A stretch of 64,000 nucleotides of DNA from Tabrizicola oligotrophica (GCF_011008935.1 NZ_JAAIVJ010000001.1:372001-436000); one strand, 5' to 3'. Numbered from the stretch's first letter, positions 1 to 8,199 are shown. Numbers and translations: made by a program. The notes: generated from the letters alone by a model not told the origin.

Positions 1-1
1 G

Positions 2-346
2 GCGACAGCACGGATGGCGGTGACCAAGGCGGGCGACGGGCAGGGGCATGCGACCACGACCTATGAGCATGAGCTGCTGGCCGGCGCGCTGACCAAGAAG
101 CAGATGCTGCCCTATCGCGCCGTGATCCGGGCGCGCGACATGGACGAATTCGACGGCTGGGTGCGCCATGACGGCGAGGAATTCCTCTATGTCCTGACGG
201 GCGTGGTGCGGCTTTATACCGAGTTCTACGAGCCGGTCGATCTGCGCCGTGGCGACAGCGCCTATTATGATGCCTCGATGGGGCATAACGTGATCTCGAT
301 CTCGGATGACGATGCCACGCTCCTGTGGGTCACCTCGCTGGTGTGA
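2..346 (+). CDS. C-terminal part of a cupin-domain protein (probably an XRE-cupin regulator), cut by the window edge
   Basis: The frame is open to the first base of the window, so the N-terminus is missing; the first internal ATG is at 14. The visible 110 residues form a small cupin barrel: a histidine/glutamate pair in the segment RHDGEEFLYVLTG and a later histidine in a GHNV segment match the two cupin motifs. In alphaproteobacteria such a C-terminal cupin usually follows an XRE helix-turn-helix and acts as the ligand-sensing half of a transcriptional regulator. That function is inferred from the family, since no DNA-binding domain is visible here. The gene ends about 100 bp before the next one on the same strand. 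Confidence 0.7.
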   Translation, partial: ATARMAVTKAGDGQGHATTTYEHELLAGALTKKQMLPYRAVIRARDMDEFDGWVRHDGEEFLYVLTGVVRLYTEFYEPVDLRRGDSAYYDASMGHNVISISDDDATLLWVTSLV

Positions 347-451
347 GGCAGGCTTGCCGCCCGGCTTGATCCAGATCACAGTCTGGTCGCGGGAAATCAT
401 TAGTCTGACAGTGCGCTTGGGGTGATCCCCCGGTCGCGGCGGGGAGGGTTC

Positions 452-1192
452 ATGCGGCTTGCGATCCTGACGGATATTCATGCCAACCGCGAGGCGTTCG
501 AGGCAGTGCTGGCCGATTGTGCCGGCATGCGGATCGACCGCTTCGTGTTTCTTGGCGATATCGTCGGCTATGGGCCGGACCCGGACTGGTGCATCGACAA
601 GCTGATCGAGATGCAGGCGGCGGGCGCGCTGGCGGTCAGGGGCAACCATGACCGGGCAGTGGGCGTGCCGGACGGGGCCTTGAACGCCAATGCCCGGCGG
701 GTGATCGACTGGACGGTGAACCGGCTGTCGGCAGCGCACAAGGCGTTTCTGTCGGGCCTGCCGCTGACGGTGGCGCAGGAGGACCTGCTCTTTGTCCATG
801 CCAGCGCCAATGATCCGCAGGACTGGATCTATGTGACAAGCGAACGCCACGCCATGCCCTCGTTCCGGGTCTCGACGGCGCGGGTGATCTTTTGCGGTCA
901 TGTCCACAAGCCGGCGCTGTACAGCCAGGACATGACGGGCCGCGTCATGGGCCACGGCTTTGGCTATGGCACCGGGGTGCCGCTGATCCGCTCGCGGCGC
1001 TGGCTGGCGGTGGTGGGATCGGTCGGCCAGCCGCGCGATGGCTCGGGGCTGGCGTCCTGGTCGATCATGGATACCGAGAGAAACGAGCTGACCTTCCGCC
1101 GCGTCGGTTATGACAGCGCCACCACCGCCCGCAAGGTGCGGTCGGCCGGCCTGCCCGAGGCCCTGGCCGCGCGGCTGGTGAAGGGGATCTGA
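452..1192 (+). CDS. calcineurin-like metallophosphoesterase
   Basis: A 246-residue protein with the metallophosphoesterase signature in order: D8-x-H10 and N12 near the N-terminus, GD at 35-36 (GDIVGYGP), GNHD at 64-67, a single His in LLFVHASA and a C-terminal GHVH. These residues bind the two catalytic metals. The start at 452 was chosen over 422 because GGGGAGGG sits just upstream and the protein then begins directly with the metal motif. Members hydrolyse phosphomonoesters or diesters such as nucleotides; the substrate cannot be told from sequence. It lies 11 bp upstream of a Ser/Thr kinase-Usp gene on the same strand, so the two are probably co-transcribed, and a phosphoprotein phosphatase role is possible but unproven. 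Confidence 0.88.
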   Translation: MRLAILTDIHANREAFEAVLADCAGMRIDRFVFLGDIVGYGPDPDWCIDKLIEMQAAGALAVRGNHDRAVGVPDGALNANARRVIDWTVNRLSAAHKAFLSGLPLTVAQEDLLFVHASANDPQDWIYVTSERHAMPSFRVSTARVIFCGHVHKPALYSQDMTGRVMGHGFGYGTGVPLIRSRRWLAVVGSVGQPRDGSGLASWSIMDTERNELTFRRVGYDSATTARKVRSAGLPEALAARLVKGI

Positions 1193-1203
1193 AAGGACAG
1201 GCG

Positions 1204-2637
1204 ATGCAGATGAGGCCGCATACCGGGCTGGAGATTGACGGCTTCACGCTGGGCGAGAAGCTGCACACCGGGGGCTTTGCCACCATTTGGGAAGTGACCC
1301 ATCCGCAGCATCCCGCGCCGCTGGTGATGAAGGTGCCGACCATTCTGGACGGGTTCGACGGTCCGACCATCGTGGGCTTCGAGGTTGAACAGATGATCAT
1401 GCCGCGCCTGACCGGCCCGCATGTGGCGCGCGTGCTGGCGCAGGGCGATTTTGCCCGGATGGCCTATATCGTCACCGAACGGATTGCCGGCGGGTCGATG
1501 TGGCAGGCGTTCAAGCGCGCGCCGCTGCCGATCGACGCGGTGATCGAGATGGCCGCGCGCATGGCGCAGGCGGTACATGACCTGCATCGCCAGCATGTCA
1601 TCCATCTGGACCTGAAGCCCGACAACTTCCTGCAGCGGCCGACGGGCGAGATGGTGCTGATCGACTTCGGCCTGTCGCGCCATGACCACCTTCCCGACCT
1701 CCTGGCCGAGGAATTCACCATTCCGATGGGCACCTTCCCCTATATTGCGCCCGAGCAATATCTGCGCCAGCGCGGGGACTTGCGCAGCGATCTTTACGCA
1801 CTGGGGGCGATGATCTACCAGCTTGCAACCGGCCGCATGCCCTTTGGCGAGCCGGAGACGCTGAAACAGGTGCGCCAGCGGCTCTGGCGCGATCCGGTGC
1901 CCCCGCGCGCCCTGCGCAACGAAATCCCCGAGTGGTTGCAGGAGATCATCCTGCGCGCGCTGGAGGTGGACCCGGGCCGGCGCTACCAGTCGGCGGCGCA
2001 GCTGATCTTTGACCTGACGCACCCGTTGCAGGTGCGGCTGACCGAGCGGGCGCACAAGATGGCGCAGGACGGGTTCTGGACAGTCTGGAAGCGCAAGCGG
2101 GCGATGAAGAAGGTGAAAAGCTTTGGCACGCCGATCTCGATGGCGGGCCAGATCGACCGGGCGCCGATCCTGCTCGTTGCGGTGGACCTCTCGCCCGAGA
2201 TGGAAAGCCTGTCGCATCACCTGTTTCTGGCGGTGCAGCGGATGCTTGTCATCCAGCCCGATGCAAGGGTGGCTTGCGTCAATGTGCTGAAGACCGCGCG
2301 GATCGGCATCGACCAGTCGACCGATGAGGCCGGCAATCACCTGCATGTCAGCCGGCTGGTGGGGCTCAAGGCCTGGGCGACGGGGTTCGACCTGCCGGAC
2401 GACCGGCTGACCTATTCGATCCTTGAGAACTCCGATCCCGCCAGCGGCATTCTGGACCATGCCGAAGCGGTGGAGGCCGATCACATCCTGATGGGGGCGC
2501 GCGGCCATTCGACGACGCGGCGCTTCCTGGGCTCGGTTTCGGCGCGGGTCGTGGCCGAGGCGCATTGCTCGGTTACGGTGATCCGGCTGCCCGAGCGGCG
2601 CAAGGCGCTGGCCGAGGTTGAGGAGTCGGCGGCCTAG
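1204..2637 (+). CDS. Hanks-type Ser/Thr protein kinase fused to a C-terminal universal stress protein domain
   Basis: A 477-residue protein with two domains. Residues about 14-285 are a eukaryote-type kinase: glycine-rich loop HTGGFA (21-26), ATP lysine K43, catalytic loop HLDLKPDN with D136 and N141, and D154 in the DFG motif. The residue after the catalytic-loop His is Leu, so it is not an RD kinase. Residues about 318-466 are a UspA-type domain with the C-terminal G-x2-G-x8-GS nucleotide motif (GARGH...GSVS), one residue shorter than the usual x9 spacing. No transmembrane segment is visible, so it is probably cytosolic. The kinase may respond to nucleotide bound by the Usp half; this is inference. 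It follows a phosphoesterase gene by 11 bp, and its stop overlaps the convergent lipoprotein gene by 4 bp. Confidence 0.9.
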   Translation: MQMRPHTGLEIDGFTLGEKLHTGGFATIWEVTHPQHPAPLVMKVPTILDGFDGPTIVGFEVEQMIMPRLTGPHVARVLAQGDFARMAYIVTERIAGGSMWQAFKRAPLPIDAVIEMAARMAQAVHDLHRQHVIHLDLKPDNFLQRPTGEMVLIDFGLSRHDHLPDLLAEEFTIPMGTFPYIAPEQYLRQRGDLRSDLYALGAMIYQLATGRMPFGEPETLKQVRQRLWRDPVPPRALRNEIPEWLQEIILRALEVDPGRRYQSAAQLIFDLTHPLQVRLTERAHKMAQDGFWTVWKRKRAMKKVKSFGTPISMAGQIDRAPILLVAVDLSPEMESLSHHLFLAVQRMLVIQPDARVACVNVLKTARIGIDQSTDEAGNHLHVSRLVGLKAWATGFDLPDDRLTYSILENSDPASGILDHAEAVEADHILMGARGHSTTRRFLGSVSARVVAEAHCSVTVIRLPERRKALAEVEESAA

Positions 2638-2753
2638 CCGCCGAACCAGCCCTGCACGGTGCGCGCGCCGGCCGAGACATCCTCGCCCGCGCCGGCGACG
2701 GTGTTGCAGGCGGCAAGGCTGGTCAGGACAAGCACAAGAGCGATGCGTTTCAT
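2634..2753 (-). CDS. entericidin-like small lipoprotein (39 aa)
   Basis: A 39-residue reading frame starting MKRIALVLVLTSLAAC with a lipobox (L-A-A-C16) right after a short hydrophobic signal peptide; the mature part is only 24 residues and ends QGWFGG. Size and layout match the entericidin EcnA/EcnB family of tiny cell-envelope lipoproteins. In gamma-proteobacteria these act as a toxin/antidote pair linked to stationary-phase lysis, but in alphaproteobacteria their role is unclear. The ATG overlaps the TGA of the upstream peptide-binding gene (ATGA), which predicts coupled translation, and its stop overlaps the convergent kinase stop by 4 bp. No second entericidin-like gene is seen nearby. 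Confidence 0.8.
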   Translation of the reverse strand: MKRIALVLVLTSLAACNTVAGAGEDVSAGARTVQGWFGG

Positions 2754-4576
2754 TCTTCGATCCAGAAGGTTTCGGGGTTGAACCCGGGGTAGAAGCCATA
2801 AAGCGGCAGGTGGTCAGGGTAGTGCAAGCGGGCGTCATGGGCAATGCGGTCGCGGTCGGCATACCAGATCGGCACGACATAGCGCCCGGCGGTCAGCACC
2901 CGGTCCAGCGCCATGGTGGCGGCGCGGAAGGTTTCGGGGTCGGTGGTGGCAAGCATCTGGTCGATCATCGCATCCACCGCGGCGGACTGGATGCCGGGCA
3001 GGTTGCGTGACCCGGGCTGGCTGGCCTGCTCGGCGCCCCAGTAAAGCTTTTGCTCGTTGCCCGGCGACAGGCTGAGGGCGCGGACAAGGTGGGTCATGTC
3101 GAAGGAGAAGTCGTTGACGCGCTCCTTGTACATCGCCGCATCCACCGTCTGCACGCGGGCGGTGATGCCCAGCCGCTTCAGCGCCTCGACATAGATGTTG
3201 GCGGTGGCGATCATGTCATCGGCGCCGTTCTGCAACAGGATCTCGAAGGCAAAGGGCGCCCCCGTCGCATCGACCAGTTGCCCCTCGACGACATGCCAGC
3301 CGGCCTCCTCCAGCAGCGCCACGGCCTGCCGCAGGTTCTTGCGGTTGGCTTCCGAGCCGTCCGAGACGGGCAAGGCATAGCCCTCCAGCGTGCCGGGGGG
3401 CAGATCGGCGGCGAAGGGTTGCAGGAGTTCCAGCACCTTGCCGGTTGCCGGGCCTGCCACCTCGCCCGAAAGCGGCGAGTTCGAGAAATACGAGGCGATC
3501 CGCGGCACGGCGCCGGCGTTGAGGTTGGCATTCACCAGTTCGAAGTTGAAGGCAAGGATCAGCGCCTCGCGCACCCGCCAGTCGGCAAACAGCGGGTTGC
3601 GGGTGTTCATCGCGAAGCCCTCGATCCCCGAGGGCCGCTGATGGGCAAGCTCGGCAAGTTTCACCTTGCCCTCGCTGACTGCGGGATAGGCGAAATTCAC
3701 CTGCCATTTCGCGGGGTTGGTCTCGCGCCAGAGCGTCAGCTCGCCAGCGCGGAAGGCCTCGAAGACCGTGGCTGCAGTGCCGAAATACTCGATGCGGATT
3801 TCATCAAGGTTATGCAGCCCCCGGTTGAACGGCAGATCCTTGCCCCACCAGTCGGGATTGCGGGCATAGGTGATCGACTGGCCGGGCAGGGCCTCGGACA
3901 CGACATAGGGGCCGGACCCGATCGGGGCGTCAAGGCTGGCCTCGTCAAAGGCCTTGCCCTGCCACTGCGCCTTTTTCAGCACCGGGCGCAGGCCGAGGAT
4001 CAGCGGCAATTCGCGGTCCTGCACGTTGAAGGTGAAGCGCACCTTGCGCGCGCCGGTGGCTTCGGCCTTGGCGATCTTCTTCCAGGCGCCCTGATAGCGC
4101 GGGCTGCCGAGCGTGCCGAGGGTTTCGAAGGACCACAGCACGTCCTCTACCGTCACCGGGCTGCCATCCGAGAACCGGGCCTCGGGGCGCAGGGTGAATT
4201 CGACAAAGCTGCGGGCCTCGTCGGTTTCCACCGATTCGGCGAGCAACCCGTAAAGCGTGAAGGGTTCGTCGACCGACCGGCCCATCAGGGTTTCCACCGT
4301 CAGCGCCGTCAGCTGGCCCGGCGCCTGACCCTTCACGATGAAGGGATTGAGCGAATCGAAGCCGCCCGATTCGCCCAGGGTAAGCCGCCCGCCCTTGGGG
4401 GCGTCGGGGTTGGCATAGGGCAGGGACACAAAATCAGGTGGAAGCGCTGGCTGGCCATACATAGCTATGCCATGGGCCGGCTCGGCCAGCGCAGTTTGGC
4501 CGAAGAATGCCTGAAGAAGGACAAGCCCCAGACCGCGACGAAGCTGCGCGAGGGAGCGGGCAAAACCCTGTTTCAT
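2750..4576 (-). CDS. periplasmic oligopeptide-binding protein, family 5 (YejA-like)
   Basis: A 608-residue extracellular solute-binding protein. Residues 1 to about 31 are a signal peptide ending TALA; the mature protein starts with a HGIAMYG segment typical of YejA-like proteins, followed by family 5 features (a GGRLTLGESGGFDSLNPF region, a LRPEARFSDGSPVT segment and DPETFRAA near the C-terminus). Such proteins deliver peptides, including microcin C-type compounds for YejA, to an ABC importer. No permease or ATPase gene for it is in the window, so it is an orphan here. An AAGGAG lies 10 nt before the ATG. The only downstream partner is the coupled entericidin-like gene. Confidence 0.9.
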   Translation of the reverse strand: MKQGFARSLAQLRRGLGLVLLQAFFGQTALAEPAHGIAMYGQPALPPDFVSLPYANPDAPKGGRLTLGESGGFDSLNPFIVKGQAPGQLTALTVETLMGRSVDEPFTLYGLLAESVETDEARSFVEFTLRPEARFSDGSPVTVEDVLWSFETLGTLGSPRYQGAWKKIAKAEATGARKVRFTFNVQDRELPLILGLRPVLKKAQWQGKAFDEASLDAPIGSGPYVVSEALPGQSITYARNPDWWGKDLPFNRGLHNLDEIRIEYFGTAATVFEAFRAGELTLWRETNPAKWQVNFAYPAVSEGKVKLAELAHQRPSGIEGFAMNTRNPLFADWRVREALILAFNFELVNANLNAGAVPRIASYFSNSPLSGEVAGPATGKVLELLQPFAADLPPGTLEGYALPVSDGSEANRKNLRQAVALLEEAGWHVVEGQLVDATGAPFAFEILLQNGADDMIATANIYVEALKRLGITARVQTVDAAMYKERVNDFSFDMTHLVRALSLSPGNEQKLYWGAEQASQPGSRNLPGIQSAAVDAMIDQMLATTDPETFRAATMALDRVLTAGRYVVPIWYADRDRIAHDARLHYPDHLPLYGFYPGFNPETFWIEE

Positions 4577-4614
4577 TCCGGCAACACTCCTTTTCGGCGG
4601 CCTTGTTTGTCCCC

Positions 4615-4643
4615 TTCCTACGCGGGGTTTCGTGCCAATTCAA
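4615..4643 (-). promoter_or_regulatory. candidate sigma-70 promoter for the YejA-like gene
   Basis: On the minus strand TTGAAT (4643-4638) and TAGGAA (4620-4615) are separated by exactly 17 bp, about 40 bp upstream of the start codon at 4576. The -10 box is a weak match. It lies back to back with the plus-strand promoter at 4652-4681. Confidence 0.4.
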
Positions 4644-4651
4644 ACTTTTAG

Positions 4652-4681
4652 CTTGGATCGCCCCGCGAGGGGGGCTATAAG
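4652..4681 (+). promoter_or_regulatory. candidate promoter of the small RNA/attenuator
   Basis: CTTGGA (4652-4657) and TATAAG (4676-4681) are 18 bp apart. Transcription would start near 4688, just before two hairpins ending in a strong terminator. The CTTG-type -35 could also suit a heat-shock sigma factor; the sequence does not decide this. Confidence 0.5.
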
Positions 4682-4687
4682 AGTGGC

Positions 4688-4764
4688 ACTGCTCGATAGG
4701 TTTCTTGCCTGTATGAAACCTGCCTCAACGACTTAACGCCGGCCTTGCGCCGGCGTTTTTTTTT
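4688..4764 (+). ncRNA. candidate small RNA or bdhA leader attenuator
   Basis: About 77 nt between a promoter-like sequence and a textbook terminator. Hairpin 1 is AGGTTTC (4698-4704) paired with GAAACCT (4715-4721) around a 10-nt loop; hairpin 2 is the terminator at 4735-4764. A seven-codon frame (ATG at 4713, TAA at 4734-4736, peptide MKPASTT) starts in the loop of hairpin 1 and stops at the base of the terminator. Two readings are possible: a free-standing trans-acting RNA, or a leader whose terminator controls read-through into bdhA 97 bp downstream. I do not recognise it as a named RNA family. Confidence 0.5.
4735..4764 (+). terminator. strong Rho-independent terminator
   Basis: AACGCCGGC (4735-4743) pairs perfectly with GCCGGCGTT (4749-4757) around the loop CTTGC, followed by a run of nine T (4756-4764). 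It sits upstream of, not downstream of, a protein gene, so it must end a separate short transcript or attenuate bdhA. Confidence 0.9.
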
Positions 4765-4860
4765 GGCGCCGGGGGCCTGAGGGCGGCTTTCCTTTTCCGG
4801 GGCGGGGCGGCTAGGTTTGCACTTGCAGAAAACCGCCCAGCCCCCTGAAGGAGTGCCCCC

Positions 4861-5637
4861 ATGACCATGCTTGCAGGCAAGACCGCCGTCATCACCGGAT
4901 CGAATTCCGGCATCGGGCTTGGGGTGGCCGAGGAACTGGCGCGGGCGGGCGCGGATGTGGTGCTGAACAGCTTCACCGACCGGGCCGAGGATCACGACCT
5001 TGCTGCCGATCTGGGCCGCCGCCATGGCGTCAAGGCGCGCTACATCGCCGCCGACATGTCGAAGGCCGAGGACTGCCGGGCGCTGATCGAAACGGCCGGC
5101 GGCTGCGACATTCTGGTGAACAACGCCGGCATCCAGCATGTCGCGCCGGTCGATGAATTCCCGGTGGAGAAGTGGAACCTCATTCTGGCGATCAACCTCA
5201 GTTCGGCCTTCCACACCGCCGCCGTGGCCCTGCCTTTCATGCGCGCAAAGGGCTGGGGCCGGGTGGTCAACATCGCCTCGGCGCATGGCCTGACGGCAAG
5301 CCCGTTCAAATCGGCCTATATCGCGGCCAAGCATGGGGTCGTCGGCCTGTCCAAGACCATCGCGCTGGAAACCGCGGGGCAGGGCATCACCTGTAACGCG
5401 ATCTGCCCCGGCTATGTGCTGACGCCGCTGGTCGAGGCGCAGATCCCCGACCAGATGAAGGTGCATGGCATGGACCGCGAGACGGTGATCCGCGAGGTCA
5501 TGTTGCAGCGCCAGCCCTCGCGGCAGTTTGCCACCACCGAACAGATCGGCGGCACCGTGGTCTATCTGTGCAGCCCGCATGCCGATCAGGTGACCGGCAC
5601 GACGATTTCCGTCGATGGCGGCTGGACGGCGCTGTAA
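4861..5637 (+). CDS. bdhA: 3-hydroxybutyrate dehydrogenase
   Basis: A 258-residue short-chain dehydrogenase/reductase with cofactor motif TGSNSGIG (12-19), an NNAG segment, and the catalytic Y153-x3-K157 (YIAAK) after NIASAHG. The stretch GIQHVAPVDEFPVEKW is typical of D-3-hydroxybutyrate dehydrogenases, which convert (R)-3-hydroxybutyrate to acetoacetate with NAD and link polyhydroxybutyrate turnover to central metabolism. AAGGAG precedes the ATG at good spacing. The gene may be preceded by a transcription attenuator (terminator at 4735-4764). It is convergent with the DUF502 gene. Confidence 0.93.
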   Translation: MTMLAGKTAVITGSNSGIGLGVAEELARAGADVVLNSFTDRAEDHDLAADLGRRHGVKARYIAADMSKAEDCRALIETAGGCDILVNNAGIQHVAPVDEFPVEKWNLILAINLSSAFHTAAVALPFMRAKGWGRVVNIASAHGLTASPFKSAYIAAKHGVVGLSKTIALETAGQGITCNAICPGYVLTPLVEAQIPDQMKVHGMDRETVIREVMLQRQPSRQFATTEQIGGTVVYLCSPHADQVTGTTISVDGGWTAL

Positions 5638-5653
5638 GCGCCCGGAAATTGGC

Positions 5654-6343
5654 TCAGCGGGCGGCCAGCGCCGCCTGCACCTGCTCCTTTGCCGCGGGAT
5701 AGACCAGCCCGGCCGAGACGATCAGCTTGACCGCCTCGTCGGCCTTGAGGTCCAAGAGGATGACATCGCGTTCCGGCACGAAGACCAGCATCCCCGAGGT
5801 CAGCGGCGTCAGCCCGATGAACACGGCCACCATGCCCTCGCCATCGGGCAGTTTCTGGGCGATCTCGCCCTTGGGCTTGGTCGCCACCATGCCCACCGCC
5901 CAATAGCCTTCGCGGGGAAACTCGACGAGGCAGGTGCGTTCGAAGCTTTTTTCCGATTTGGCGAAGAAGGTCTCGGTGATCTGCTTGACCCCGGAATAGA
6001 CCGAACGCACCAGCGGCACCCGGTCGACGATATCCTCGGCGCTGCGCACCAGCGACCGGCCGATCAGCCCGCGGGCCAGCCAGCCGATGATGGCGGTGGC
6101 GACCAGGAACACCAGCACGCCAACGCCACGCACCGGGAAATTCGCCTGCGGCCCGAAATAGCGCTGCATCAGCGCTTCGGGCTGATAGGCGGCGGGGATC
6201 AAGGGCAGGATCCAGCCGTCGATCCAGCCGATCACCCCCCAGACGACATAGATCGTCAGGCCGACGGGCAGCACCACCACCAGCCCGGTCAGGAACGAGG
6301 CGCGGAAGGCGGCGAGGACGGAACGGCGCGGTTCTTCGGACAT
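5654..6343 (-). CDS. DUF502 family inner-membrane protein
   Basis: A 229-residue protein with two N-terminal transmembrane segments (about 10-33 and 63-88) and a soluble remainder containing the family stretches VPLVRSVYSGVKQ and PLTSGMLVFVPERDV. DUF502 proteins occur in bacteria and in plants (the COV/LCV proteins), without an established molecular function in bacteria. The start at 6343 is preceded by GGAGCCACC and was preferred over a start 51 nt further upstream. It lies between bdhA and the pseudouridine genes and is probably transcribed after psuG. Confidence 0.88.
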   Translation of the reverse strand: MSEEPRRSVLAAFRASFLTGLVVVLPVGLTIYVVWGVIGWIDGWILPLIPAAYQPEALMQRYFGPQANFPVRGVGVLVFLVATAIIGWLARGLIGRSLVRSAEDIVDRVPLVRSVYSGVKQITETFFAKSEKSFERTCLVEFPREGYWAVGMVATKPKGEIAQKLPDGEGMVAVFIGLTPLTSGMLVFVPERDVILLDLKADEAVKLIVSAGLVYPAAKEQVQAALAAR

Positions 6344-6400
6344 GGTGGCTCCTGAGCGTCCGCCCAATCTAGGCAGCGGCGCACCCTGCGGCAATGGGGG

Positions 6401-7312
6401 TCAGGTCAAAGCCTTGGCGATTGCCGCGCCAAGCCGGGCATTGGCCAGCACCAGCGCGATATTGGCATCAAGCGAGCGGCCCTTGGTCATCTCGAACATG
6501 CGGTCCAGAAGGAAGGGCGTCACTGCCTTGGCGGCGATGCCCTGCGCCTCGGCCTCGCGCAGTGCGGCTTCGATCACCGGGTCAATCTCGGCGCGGGAAA
6601 TCTCGGCCTCGACCGGGATCGGATTGGCGACCAGCTGGCCGCCCGGCAGGCCCAGACGTCCGCGCATCCGGTGGGCGGCGGCGATCTCGGCGGCGCTGTC
6701 CATCCTGAGCGGCGCCTTCAGCCCCGAGGAGCGCGACCAGAAGGCGGGGAAATCGTCCTGCCCAAAGGCGATGACCGGCACCCCTTGGGTTTCCAGCACT
6801 TCAAGCGTTTTCGGCAGGTCGAGAATGGCCTTGGCGCCGGCCGCAACCACTGTGACCGGGGTGGCGGCAAGCTCCATCAGGTCGGCCGAGATGTCGAACG
6901 AGGTCTCCGCCCCGCGATGCACCCCGCCGATGCCGCCGGTGGCAAAGACCTTGATGCCGGCAAGGGCGGCGCAGATCATGGTGGCGGCGACGGTCGTCGC
7001 GCCGATGCCGCCAGTGGCAAGGCAGGCGGCCAGATCGGCGCGCGACAGCTTGGCGACGTCGTGGGCCTGACCCAGCGCGTCCAGCTCGGCGGCGGTCAGG
7101 CCGATATGGATGCGGCCCCCCATGATGGCGATGGTCGCCGGCACGGCGCCATGGGCGCGCACCTCGGCCTCGACCCGGGCGGCGGTCTCGACGTTTTGCG
7201 GAAACGGCATGCCATGGGTGATGATGGTGGATTCCAGCGCCACGATGGCCGCGCCGGTGGCGCGGGCCTCGGCGACTTCGGGGGCAAAGGTCAGTAGGTC
7301 TTGCAGGCTCAT
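6401..7312 (-). CDS. psuG: pseudouridine-5'-phosphate glycosidase
   Basis: A 303-residue protein with the family hallmarks ALESTIITHGMPFPQN near the N-terminus, FATGGIGGVHRGAE and VVAAGAKAILD in the middle, and LVANPIP near the C-terminus. PsuG cleaves pseudouridine 5'-phosphate reversibly to uracil and ribose 5-phosphate in the cytosol. The ATG overlaps the TGA of psuK (ATGA), so the pair is translationally coupled and forms a complete pseudouridine salvage module. A longer upstream frame exists but reads antisense-like Arg/Ala-rich sequence and was rejected. Confidence 0.94.
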   Translation of the reverse strand: MSLQDLLTFAPEVAEARATGAAIVALESTIITHGMPFPQNVETAARVEAEVRAHGAVPATIAIMGGRIHIGLTAAELDALGQAHDVAKLSRADLAACLATGGIGATTVAATMICAALAGIKVFATGGIGGVHRGAETSFDISADLMELAATPVTVVAAGAKAILDLPKTLEVLETQGVPVIAFGQDDFPAFWSRSSGLKAPLRMDSAAEIAAAHRMRGRLGLPGGQLVANPIPVEAEISRAEIDPVIEAALREAEAQGIAAKAVTPFLLDRMFEMTKGRSLDANIALVLANARLGAAIAKALT

Positions 7313-8199
7313 GTGCCGATTTCTCCGGAAACATAGGTGGCCGCGGCACGCAGCGCGCGGGACAGGGCGGTGGCGCGGTCGGCGCCGCCGCGTTCGGCGA
7401 CGATATGGGCCGCCATGAAAGTATCGCCAGCGCCGGTGACGCGCGCCACCAGCACGGGCGGCGGCTGGTCGGCAATCACGCCCGCGCCCGCGGTGCCTTC
7501 GGCGCAGGCCTTGCCGCCATGGGTCACCAGAACCCGCGCCGCGCCGCGCGCCAAGAGCGCAGCCGCCGCCTCGGGCGCGGTGTCGGCGTGGGTGCGGGTC
7601 AGGAGGTTTGCTTCCTCCAGATTGACATACAGCGTCGCGCGCGGGTGTTTCAGCAAGGGCAGGAGCCGCTCGGCCTTGCCGGGCGAGGCCGGGGCCACCC
7701 GCAGATCGGCGGCGGCGAAAAGCGGCGAGGCGGCGATCTGGCCCAGAAGCCCCTCGGTCAGGTTGCCGTCGAGCGCGATCAGGCCCGGCCATGGGGCGCG
7801 TTCAGTGCCAAGCGCGCCATTGGCCAGCGGGCGCAGGATCTTGTCGCCCGCCGCCTCCAGCGAATGGGCGTCGGCGATGGCGGCGATCAACCCGTTCGCG
7901 CCTTCGACCGCCATGTAGCGGTCGGTCGGCAGATCTTCCGAGCGGTAGGCGTGATCGGTGATCAGCCCCATCCGGGCGCAGGCGGCGATCAGCTCATCGC
8001 CCTCGGCATCGCGACCGATGGCAGTCAGGATAGCGGGCTTCAAGCCGAACCGCGCCAGCGTCATGGCGATGTTCATCGCCACGCCGCCCGGCAGGCGGGT
8101 GATGCGGCCGGGAACGTCGGAACCCAGCCGCAGCGAGGCGGGCGAGCGGCCGATGATGTCCCACAGAATGGAGCCGATGCAGAGAACGTCCGGTGTCAT
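7309..8199 (-). CDS. psuK: pseudouridine kinase (PfkB family)
   Basis: A 296-residue PfkB-type sugar kinase: the N-terminal glycine motif RLPGGVAMNIA and the C-terminal signature GAGDTF at 256-261, with the catalytic base D259. In this context, coupled directly to psuG, the substrate is pseudouridine, phosphorylated at the 5' position to feed PsuG. The start codon at 8199 is followed directly by the conserved VLCIGSILWD strand. No transporter for pseudouridine is adjacent. About 215 bp of non-coding DNA separate it from the divergent homocysteine methyltransferase gene. Confidence 0.92.
   Translation of the reverse strand: MTPDVLCIGSILWDIIGRSPASLRLGSDVPGRITRLPGGVAMNIAMTLARFGLKPAILTAIGRDAEGDELIAACARMGLITDHAYRSEDLPTDRYMAVEGANGLIAAIADAHSLEAAGDKILRPLANGALGTERAPWPGLIALDGNLTEGLLGQIAASPLFAAADLRVAPASPGKAERLLPLLKHPRATLYVNLEEANLLTRTHADTAPEAAAALLARGAARVLVTHGGKACAEGTAGAGVIADQPPPVLVARVTGAGDTFMAAHIVAERGGADRATALSRALRAAATYVSGEIGT

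Noticed and set aside
1108-2880. 590-residue open frame on the minus strand opposite the kinase gene
   Set aside because: It is antisense to a kinase with intact catalytic motifs and reads Arg/His/Pro-rich low-complexity sequence, as expected from high-GC codon bias.
3050-4651. 533-residue plus-strand frame opposite the YejA-like gene
   Set aside because: It is the antisense shadow of a clearly homologous binding protein and has no family features or ribosome-binding site.
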